DNA of 64,000 bases from Gordionus sp. m RMFG-2023. Taxonomy: Eukaryota > Nematomorpha > Gordioida > Chordodea > Parachordodidae. Shown here in pieces: positions 56,200-64,000 of the stretch; within the stretch, counting starts at the first letter, position 1, and each line of letters begins with the position of its first letter. Where the stretch lies: the NCBI RefSeq assembly GCF_954871325.1, contig NC_088777.1:25583366-25647365 (forward strand), given 5' to 3'. Made by a program: the position numbers and the translations under genes. The notes under the pieces were generated by a model that saw nothing but the letters and a program-made list of their open reading frames with translations, was not told where the DNA came from and did no database searches.

Positions 56200-57028
56200 G
56201 ATTACATGATCCATAAGAGGAAGGAACAAAAAGGATGATTCAGAATTAAAATCTAAAATTATACAGCTACTAAAATATAATAATGTATTGACGATAAAAA
56301 ATATAGTGGAAAATTTACCATCTCATCTCAAAATGAGTGATTCGGGAATATCTAGATGCCTTAAATCAATGGGGTGGCGCAGGAAAAGGGTTGGAAAAGA
56401 ACCCGATAGACGGAATTCCCCAGTTATAAATATTCGCTAAGAATATTGCCTAAATATGATGAACGTGCCATTTCAAAATATATTCTATTTAGATGAAACA
56501 GGCTTCAATTCCCACGTCATTTCCCACTATGGATGGGCACCTCTGGGTAAGAGGCCATCCGTCAAATTCCCTCATTCAAAGGAGAAAAACGTATCGGTTT
56601 TATGCACCATAGGAATTAATGGTTTCAAAAAATACATGATTATAGACGGGGCATTTACATCAATAAAATTCAAAACATACCTGGTTGAATTATCATACAT
56701 TTTACCGTTGAATTCGCTAATAATAATGGATAATGCGCCCATTTACCGAGCTCATATAATAACAGAAAACTATCAAAATATTTTTTTTGGCGTTTCGAAA
56801 AATCAGTATCGTTCTATACATCCCAAACCCAATAACAGAATTCATATAATTGAGGCGATTACTAGCCTATTACTTAATTTCACTAATTTCAATTTCACAG
56901 CTTTCTATTCACATACGATACGATATATCGAAGATTTAATAAATTATTACACTAGATTATTATATAATATAGATATATTTTTTCGTTATATTATGTGCAA
57001 TACAAATAGAAAAATAAATATTTTTTGA
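56200..57028 (+). pseudogene. IS630/Tc1-mariner-type transposase
   Basis: The N-terminal DNA-binding part, about 56235-56430, reads 'DDSELKSKIIQLLKYNNVLT', 'SHLKMSDSGISRCLKSMGWR', 'RKRVGKEPDR'. After a stop near 56438 the frame 56456-57028 shows 'NIFYLDETGFNSHVISHYGW' (first Asp), 'APLGKRPSVKF', 'LNSLIIMDNAPIYRAHIITE' (second Asp), and a degraded third motif 'HPKPNNRIHIIEA', where 'YSPxxNPIE' is usual. Such enzymes cut and paste DNA at TA dinucleotides. The missing start, the internal stop and the weak third motif indicate a dead copy. Its left flank is the subrepeat at 55936-56170. At 57341-57363 'ggcaccaaagggaggggaat' partly mirrors 'attccccgaatactacggtg' at 56169. Confidence 0.82.
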
Positions 57029-57386
57029 TCTTTTATTATGTAAATAAAATATACATTAAATAAAGATTTCACAAGTCATTTTCGAAACTTTAATATAAGA
57101 AAGGTAAATTTGATAGAAAATAAAATAAACAATGAAGAAATAAGTTAAAAATGATCATATGAAAAAAGTGTTAATAAAAAAAAGTTTCGGGATAATATTA
57201 TATTTTATTTATTTTGTTCTTTTTTTATAATTTTTATTTTTTTAATATTAATTTAATCGTTTATAATTTTAATAATAATTTTTCTCCAAGATAAAAAAAA
57301 TAAATAACTTAAAATATTTTTATTCTTAATTATCGTTTAGCTGGCACCAAAGGGAGGGGAATAATTTTATTTTTTAGATATAAAAT

Positions 57387-58484
57387 TAGTGTTGTAAACG
57401 AACGCGTTCAAAATGAACGCGTTCGTGAACGAAGTTCGTTTTTTTGAAAAAAAGTGATGAACGGCGTTCTTTTTTTTTGACGAACTTTGAACGTGAACGC
57501 GTTCCTTTTCTTTGATGAACGCGTTCAATTTTATGTTCGTTTAATTTTAAAAACACTTTTTATTTTTATTTATTTGAAAAATTAATATTAATCCGCATTT
57601 TTTAACAAAAAAGTCTTATATTTTTATTTTTGAAAAATTAATATTTAATCCTATTTTTTAACAAAAAAAGTCTTATATTTTTTAATCAGCTGTTTTTACT
57701 TTTTCCTCTTTCATATTGCAATTAACGTACCATAACGTGCTACTGCTAGAGAAGATAAGATTAAAGTTTATTAATTTGAATATTTTATATTTTAATTTAA
57801 TAGATTAGCATTTGCATGGATATAAATATTTCATCACCAGATTCTGAAAATCAAAATTCAATATTAATGAATTAGAATTACCATGGACCAAATATCAAAA
57901 ATATTTCACTGTTTTAAAATCAATTCCGAGATATCCTTTTTTTTGACGAGGAAGAAGAGGGCAGATTGGATGATGATAACATAGCTCAATTTTTTGAGAC
58001 AATGGATAAAACATTAAATGTTTTAAATAAATTCCCCCTTTTAAAAGAATTGTTTATCAAGTATAACACCGCAATCCCTTCATCTGCCCTTGTTGAGCGA
58101 GTTTTTAGTATAGCTAACGCTGTAATAACTGACAAGCGTTCATGCTTATCAGATGAAAATTTTGAAAAGCAATTATTATTAAAAATTAATAAGAAAATTT
58201 TTTTATAAATTTATTTTTTTATCGCTCTATTATATTGTATTTATTATATTATCAAAATAAAACTATTATTTTTTATCATGGCTAATATATTGTGTTGAAA
58301 AATATAAGGCATTTATTTATATTAAATTAAATTTAAAAAAAAATTTATCATAAAATTTTGAACGTATGAACGCGTTCATGAAATTGAACGCGTTCCTTTT
58401 TTTGAAGTTGAACGTGAACGCGTTCGATTTTTGTCAATGAAAGTTGAACGCGTTCGATTTTTTTAAAAATGTTTACAGCACTAA
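57387..58484 (+). mobile_element. hAT-IV, 1.1-kb internally deleted element
   Basis: Termini TAGTGTTGTAAACGAACGCG at 57387 and, inverted, TAGTGCTGTAAACA ending at 58484. Both ends are filled with the palindrome GAACGCGTTC and variants (57409-57535 and 58365-58465). The inside encodes an N-terminal scrap ('MDINISSPDSENQNS', 57816) and the C-terminal dimerisation region (57966-58208). The flanking octamers tataaaat and atttttat do not match, so the target duplication is not confirmed. Confidence 0.85.
57966..58208 (+). pseudogene. hAT-IV transposase C-terminus
   Basis: 80 residues: 'LLKELFIKYNTAIPSSALVE', 'RVFSIANAVITDKRSCLSDE', 'NFEKQLLLKINKK'. This is the hAT dimerisation signature with SSALVERVF for the usual SSAPVERLF. 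It follows directly after 'ILFFDEEEEGRLDDDN', so the catalytic domain is missing by internal deletion. Confidence 0.88.
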
Positions 58485-58599
58485 TTTTTATTAATAATAT
58501 AGAAATATAGATAATCATATTCATTCTATAATTTAAAATATATTTGAAATAAAATTTAGTTAGATGTAAATAATTATAAGTTGAATAGTTTTAATTATC

Positions 58600-60730
58600 T
58601 TATCCTAATGTAAAGTATATGTTCATCCGGTAGCAGTTGAAAGACTGACCACTTTGTGATTTATGCATCCACAATTTGTATATCAAGGAGGGATATGTAT
58701 AAGAATTTGAGGGTCCTTGAGAATGTAAAAAACTAACTAACACCCCTTTATCACTTTTTTTCTAAAACATAAGCCAACCACCATTAATTGTCATAGATTC
58801 ATGTTATATATCCATTTATTTTTTCATATAGTAAATTCACATTAATATTCGAGTGAAATGTTATATTTTATACTTGCGATTCTGTTGAGTTTGAATAAAA
58901 TTTTGCTTCAAATTTATTAGAAATTGGATGAAAAGTATGAAATTTTTACGTTCCTGATATTGTACGCGTTTTATTGAATCTCTGCTTTTTCTCATATTCG
59001 TTTTTCATAATATTGGAAAAATCTATTCCTTAATAAATAGAATTATAATATATATTAATAAATTATAAATCTTATACCTTTAATATTTTCCTTATGATAG
59101 GCAATAAACAGGACAAGTTATTTGTTCCGAAACAGGTCTTTGTAAACTAGCCCTGTCCACTAAACGTTTGACTATACCACCGACCCCGTCACAAGCTGAT
59201 TTGCCATGAGATGTGGCCCAGAAATGCCAATCAGCTTTTATTCGGAAAACATCTTCATGGTGCCAAAGATTGATTAAATTTTTGCGATTTTTATATTGTG
59301 CTACTCCATCTGAAAAGTAGAAGAACTTTATTGGTCGGCATTAAAATTTTTCTATTTAAATGAATGGCAATTGTATTATGAACGAGAGATTCAGATATTA
59401 TTTTGAAACTTAAATGATGATTTAAATTATTAAGTGACTTGTGATAAATCACAAAAGGATGAATGTTATCTAGATTTATTCCAGCGAAACTCCTGTACTT
59501 CATCTTGAACCACAAAGGCATAATTGCCTGAACAATATATTCTCCAATTTTAAGAGAATTGTTTGCTGCTTTGTTATGAATCTGTGTAATAGTAAAATAT
59601 TAATTTTTCGAAAAGCGTTTTTAAAAAATTGGAGGTTGATGAAGTGATAGCTAAAAGATACGTAAGATCTGTAGTTACCCATTGCTTGTAGGTAATATAT
59701 TCGATATCACTTAAATATAATATTTAACTTAATGGCTTCTAAATTATAAGATCCAGAGCATTGAGCACAATCACTAAAAAAGCATTTTGGCAATGCTGGA
59801 TTAGAAATTATTTTTGGCAATATAATATGAAATCTTAATTAAATCTTTATTTAAAGTAATTTTGGGCAAACTTATCAGAATGTTTTGATAAATGGAGCAA
59901 ACACATATTGATTGGGGACCGCTGCTGCCAACATAAAAATAATTCTCGGGATGAAGATCACAAAATTTAGAGAATCCAATTTTTATATTTGAATGAATTG
60001 TAAATTTAAGATATAGCTCTCGTAAATTAATTAAAATTAATATTTTTTGGACTTGAATCTTTTCACCATTTTTTATAATAGAAACAAAATCTCTTTTCCA
60101 AGGCATCGATCTACTATATTCATCATTGCTATAAAAAGTTTTACTATAGCAACGGTGGCGGCATCTATTGTCTTGCAGGCTTTAGGATTCGGTGTTGAAA
60201 ATAACCCCTTTTCTTTTATTAAACCTTTAGATGTTAACGCCATATATGATATATTAAATTCTTTTACAATTTTTTTTTACTATCCAATGTTAATAATCTA
60301 TATTTATTTGTAATCGACAGCTGTGGGAAATTAATTTTTAAGGTATCTAGAATTTCATCGAATTTTTCAACATTTGATGAAGATAATGGTATAAAACTTT
60401 TTTTTATATTTTTTTTCACATAAACGTTTTCTTTTAATGGGAGATTCCCCTATTGATTGTAGGGATATATTAATGTTATCAATAGCCTCTTGATTAATTA
60501 TATGAGGGTAGAATTGTCATTTGAATTATAAGAAATGTTTGCTTAATTTTGTCGGCATGAAGAGCATAATAACATATCTAAATTGATTGGTAAATTTTTG
60601 GGGGCATCTAGGAAAGAATCTTTCTTAAATTCTTGCGATAATAAGCTGTCTTTGTAGATTAAATGAGTTGCAACATATTGATATTTTAACATTTGGTAGT
60701 GATATAGTAAAAAACTTTAATTGATGAATT
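58600..60730 (-). pseudogene. Family X protein, copy 3 (most complete)
   Basis: Minus strand, in order: 'MLKYQYVATHLIYKDSLLSQ' and 'INLDMLLCSSCRQN' (60690-60560); 'LNQEAIDNINISLQSIGESP' then 'IKRKRL' (about 60500-60430); 'EFNISYMALTSKG' and 'EKGLFSTPNPKACKTIDA' (60260-60160), HTH-like; 'MPWKRDFVSIIKNGEKIQVQ' (60106), 'IGFSKFCDLHPENYFYVGSS', 'SICVCSIYQN'; 'GNYAFVVQDEVQEFRW' (59520); 'NIHPFVIYHKSL', 'IISESLVHNTIAIHL'; 'YFSDG', 'AQYKNRKNLINL' (59290); 'DWHFWATSHGKSACDGVGGI' and 'VKRLVDRASLQRP' (59215-59130); and a tail with 'LSTATG.TYTL' near 58630. An intact protein would be roughly 700 residues. Several frame changes and stops make it dead. I recall anonymous proteins of this type in arthropods and cnidarians, with no assigned function. 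Confidence 0.85.
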
Positions 60731-60840
60731 CCCCAGAAAAAAAATCCCCGTTTTTTAAGATATTAAAAATTACAAAATTAATAATATAGGAGAATCCCTA
60801 TAAATATATCCACGAAATAAAAAAATTTTCTAAGAATAAT

Positions 60841-61056
60841 TATTGAGGATTTTTTTCCGAGAAATTATTTTCCGCTTACCTTAATTGATTTGCACCTAGA
60901 ATATATGTTTTTGCACTCTCCAAATCCCGAATTTTATTGGTACACAGACGATAAAATAATAAGCTGCAGACGGGTTGAATTATTTAAAATTAATCAAACG
61001 GGCAAGTTAAAAATATTATGCAGAAAGAGAGATGCTTTAAACAGTTTATTTTGTTA
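60841..61056 (+). CDS. Exon-like open frame of unknown identity
   Basis: 72 residues without an early methionine: 'DFFPRNYFPLTLIDLHLEYM', 'FLHSPNPEFYWYTDDKIISC', 'RRVELFKINQTGKLKILCRK', 'RDALNSLFC'. The composition looks protein-like and not like chance AT-rich reading. An AG precedes it (60838), and it ends in a stop. No family recognised and no partner exon seen. It lies just beyond the N-terminus of family X copy 3 on the other strand, so it could also be a shadow of that element's lost end. Confidence 0.3.
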
Positions 61057-61858
61057 AATAATATACTCGTAAAATATAATTGATAATATGCCTAATAAAA
61101 TATTCATTTCATGCAGCTGTTATACATTATCGAGGTAATAAGTCATTGGTTATAGTAGCAAAGTAGTGATTTTTTTAAGGATGGTGGGGGGGGGGGGCAG
61201 AACTGAAAAATTTTATCACATTTCATATAAACGTATCAATATTTTTATTTTCCTCAAGAATAATATTTTTCAACCATTAGCGCCATCTATTTTTTCAATT
61301 TTTGGTAAAAATGAATATTTTGGAATGTGTCGCCAAGGATTTGATATCTATATATATTTATAAAAGTGTCTAAATAAAAAGCATAAATAAAATTTCGAAA
61401 ACAATAATACAAATTCCTTTTTTTGCTTAAAAACAAAGGTAAAGCGAAATAGATAAACCGGAAATTAAAGGCTCAAATTTGTATAATTCGATGTCCTTAG
61501 AACGAAACAATATTTCTATTTGTTCACCTAAATGTTTTGATAGTGGAAAAATATGAAATTTTCCCAAATAACAGGATGATTGAGGCAGATTACAAATTAT
61601 TAAGAATAAAATGTTTGTATGTTTTAAAGGGCAACATATCATCTTTGGTTAAATTTGATCTAATTGTCATTAATTAAAATTTTTGGTGGTAGCTGTAAAC
61701 ACTAAACACATACATTATGTATACCACTATCTCTGACGAATATATAATATTTTGGGCGAATACTGGCAAATTTCCAATAAAAATATTGGTACATTCGTAC
61801 TAATAAATATTTGTACCTTCGTTATTAAGAATAATTAGAATTCATTAATATTTTTTTT
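61057..61858. other. AT-rich stretch, one motif shared with family X flanks
   Basis: A G-run (61183-61196) and 'tagcgccatctattttttca' at 61280 are notable; the latter is also near the start of the repeat after copy 1 (6752). No gene seen. Confidence 0.35.
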
Positions 61859-62158
61859 AAATCAAGAAATTAATTTAAAAATGAATTAATATAGTGGGCA
61901 TGTGTTATTGAATGATTAATCAACTTTATAATTTTTTTTTATTTTATTGATTGAAACGCTCATTTATTGTTATTTTTATTTACAACTAGGGCTATGCCGA
62001 TATTAAGTAAAAAATCGGCTTTAGAAATCCAATCAAATATTTTTATTGCTTTGAGTTAATTTATGGTGATAATATATTTATTTTGTATATAATTTCATAA
62101 TAATAATAAATTAATATTTGTAATGTCTTAAAAAATTTTGGCGCCATATATAAAATAC
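61859..62158. repeat. Dispersed repeat R3, copy 2, left part
   Basis: Aligns with 33775-34070: 'aatatagtgggcatgtgtta', 'agggctatgccgat', 'tattttgtatataatttcat'. It is interrupted at 62158 by the MULE and resumes at 63266-63370 ('catatattcaagaactc', 'attcattaaatatatgttat'). Confidence 0.85.
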
Positions 62159-63265
62159 GGTAATAGGAAAAAAACAACCGGAAAAAAACAACCGGAAAAA
62201 AACCCCCATGAAAAAAAACCCTCAGGAAAAAACGACCCCCGGAAAAAACCCCTGGAAAAAAAACCCCGAGGAAAAAAATTTAAAAAAAAAGGTTATTTTT
62301 TAAAAAATTTTAATGTCAATTTTTCTTAAAATTTTTTCTCAATTAATAATGTCTAAATGTCAAGAGCGGAATATATTTCCTGATCCATTATATATATATA
62401 TACATGGATTTCGAAAAGTCTGCTATGAGCGCGGTTAAAACTGTCATTGGTATGATTATTAATATGTTAAATTATTTACATTTATTTTTTCAATTAAAAG
62501 ATCACATCATAATCAGAGGATGCTTTTACCATTTGTGTCAAAGTACCCATAGAAAAATTTAAAAGATAGTTCTGGAAAGCCAATACAGAATCCATGAAGC
62601 TCTAAGCTTCTTTTGTGGCATGATGGACAGCTTGGCATTTGTTCCTTTATGTGATATGGGCAATGCAATGGCATTACTTAGATCGGTTACTCCGAGCAAT
62701 GGTAAGGATATTCTTGAATATTTCGATAAAAATTACATCAATGGAGTATGAAGGATCCAACTAATAACTCATAAATAATCAATGCGAAGGTTCGAATCAT
62801 CGTTTTTCTAATCTGGTTGGGAATAAACACCCATCAATCTGGGTATTGATTAAAAAAAATGAAATGCGAGGTGGACCAAACTTGAACGATGGCGTATAGG
62901 TAGTTGGGACACTGAAAACAAAATCGCAGTGCTTAAACAAGAAAAAATGCTGATATTCAAATTGGTACTGGGAAAAAAAATATCCCAGTAAAATAACCCA
63001 TGTATTACTTATTTTCGTAAATACAATATCCATCCTTATTAAATAGACTAAATTTGACAAAATTTGCAATGAGATCTGTTTATTTTATTGATAAATCATT
63101 ATTATGTATATAATTTATTATTAAATTATATTTTTATAATATTTTTTTCTAAAATACTAATTTGTCTTATAAATCCAAATAAAAATATACCGATATTATT
63201 AGATCTTAAGTAAATTCGAAAAAAAATTTCGGGGTTTTTTTTCCTGGGGGTTTTTTCCGAGATTC
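62159..63265 (+). mobile_element. Small MULE with 9-bp target duplication
   Basis: The duplication ATAAAATAC is exact at 62150-62158 and 63266-63274, and the uninterrupted repeat R3 at 33775-34345 shows the pre-insertion state. The ends are mirror-image A/C-rich low-complexity DNA: 'ggaaaaaaccccc' runs at 62165-62280 and 'ggggttttttttcctggggg' at 63230-63250. The inside encodes a partial MULE transposase with a 51-bp intron. 1.1 kb is too short for an intact gene, so it is a deleted copy. Confidence 0.85.
62402..62870 (+). pseudogene. MULE transposase, C-terminal half of catalytic domain
   Basis: 'MDFEKSAMSAVKTVI' (62404-62449) corresponds to the second-Asp block 'TDFE.AAM.AV' of insect MULEs. 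A GT..AG intron of 51 bp (62450-62500) follows, then 'DHIIIRGCFYHLCQSTHRKI' (the CxxH motif), 'RIHEALSFFCGMMDSLAFVP', 'YFDKNYINGV'. After a stop and frame change comes 'INNQCEGSNHRFSNLVGNKH', with the catalytic Glu, then 'PSIWVLIKKNE' (62776-62860). First Asp and N-terminus are missing. It is a different MULE lineage from the OTU element at 20729-28503. Confidence 0.85.
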
Positions 63266-63370
63266 ATAAAATACATAAGAATTCATATATTCAAGAACTC
63301 TAATTTGGTTGAACATATTTTATTAATATTCATTAAATATATGTTATATGGATAATTTTATAATAAATTT
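63266..63370. repeat. Dispersed repeat R3, copy 2, right part
   Basis: Continues the alignment to 34254-34345 after the MULE insertion. Confidence 0.8.
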
Positions 63371-63856
63371 AATGTAATAAATTGAATTTCTTTTATCGAC
63401 AAAAAATGACTAAAATTGATTGAAATCCCCATTTATTTTTATTTTCACTTACAAGATGAACAATCCTTAATTATATCGAAAAATCATTAAAATCTGATTA
63501 ATATATAATTTTATACAAAGACACCCTCTTTCGGGAAAATATTTATACCCTTTTCTAATCATATTTATTGATTTTAAGAATGAAGCTGGCCACGTCCCAG
63601 ACCGATTTTTTGTTAAATATAAAAAAAGAGTTTGGTAAATTTTTTATAAAAAATGAAGGTCGTATTATTTTCAAAAATTTGTCTTTAGTTCTTACATGTT
63701 AAATAAATGGCCGGAATTGGAAAAATCAAAAAAAAAATTTATCTAAAAGAATAATAGTTTGCTTGGGGGATTTATTTATTTTTATGTTATTTTTTTAAAA
63801 ATTAAAATAGTTATTTTCTACAAAATTTTTGGTAGATGAAACTTTGCATTTTAAAT
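63371..63856. other. AT-rich stretch, nothing recognised
   Basis: No frame or repeat match seen. Confidence 0.3.
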
Positions 63857-64000
63857 TTTTTTTGGTGATAATACTATAATCAAAGGAAGATCCCATAAAT
63901 AAATAAAAATTAACAACTTTAGGAAAATTACTTTTTTTGGTAATAATACTATAATTAAAAGAAGATCCCATTAATAATAAAAAATTTAGCAACTTTAGGG
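63857..64000. repeat. Tandem duplication of about 74 bp at the window end
   Basis: 'ttttttggtgataatactat' ... 'gaagatcccat' ... 'caactttagg' at 63857 and again at 63931. It may continue beyond the window. Confidence 0.85.

Noticed and set aside
56169-57363. Possible terminal inverted repeats of the IS630-like element (attcccc...ggtgcc)
   Set aside because: Only partial mirror similarity and no clear TA duplication; not strong enough to set boundaries.
62138-62329. 63-residue frame with KKP/GKK repeats
   Set aside because: It comes from the A/C-rich low-complexity MULE end and is not a protein gene.

Overview
The window is strongly AT-rich eukaryotic DNA. I can identify no complete host gene in it. 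Almost everything recognisable is a transposable element or the remains of one: RTE-type LINEs whose endonuclease belongs to the craniofacial-development-protein-2-like group, hAT, piggyBac, Mutator-like (MULE), IS630/Tc1-mariner and Ty3/gypsy-like LTR elements. Introns where visible are about 50 bp, GT..AG. This mix, especially piggyBac, RTE and an OTU-bearing Phantom-like MULE, points to an invertebrate animal, most likely an arthropod. That is an inference from element content, not from a host gene.

Layout. 0-5 kb: a dispersed repeat, a minus-strand hAT relic (268-1658) and a bounded hAT (2028-4746, 8-bp target duplication) that carries a 5'-truncated RTE. 5.2-7.2 kb: copy 1 of an unnamed protein family, called here family X. 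7.2-11.3 kb: GC-rich hAT-type subterminal repeats, an old Ty3/gypsy scrap and a possible minus-strand gene remnant. 11.3-17.6 kb: a full-length Ty3/gypsy-like LTR element with near-identical LTRs and a 5-bp target duplication. 17.6-20.7 kb: mostly featureless, with one hAT 5' end. 20.7-28.5 kb: a large foldback MULE with an OTU protease domain, a FLYWCH-like region, a DDE transposase and arms built of about 300-bp subrepeats. 28.5-30.8 kb: a second foldback element made of about 130-bp subrepeats. 30.8-33.5 kb: an RTE deletion derivative and a hAT relic. 33.5 kb: family X copy 4. 34-39 kb: dispersed and duplicated noncoding repeats and a tRNA-like relic. 39-48.4 kb: a nest, with a hAT (39039-46670) sitting in one inverted-repeat arm of family X copy 2 and itself holding a gag-bearing, pol-deleted LTR element. 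49.5-55.5 kb: a four-level nest, piggyBac containing hAT A containing hAT B containing a small hAT-like element, with exact duplications at the outer three levels. 55.5-58.5 kb: subrepeats, an IS630-like transposase relic and a 1.1-kb internally deleted hAT. 58.6-60.7 kb: family X copy 3, the most complete. 61.9-63.3 kb: a dispersed repeat interrupted by a small MULE with a 9-bp target duplication.

The most interesting element is family X. Four decayed copies of the same long protein lie in 64 kb, and at least one is flanked by several-hundred-bp inverted repeats. That makes it look like a DNA transposon whose product, with DGxxxQYKNRK, HFFATSHGK and SACDGVGG motifs, fits none of the transposase families I can name. 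Protein-level resemblances are from memory; no database search was possible.
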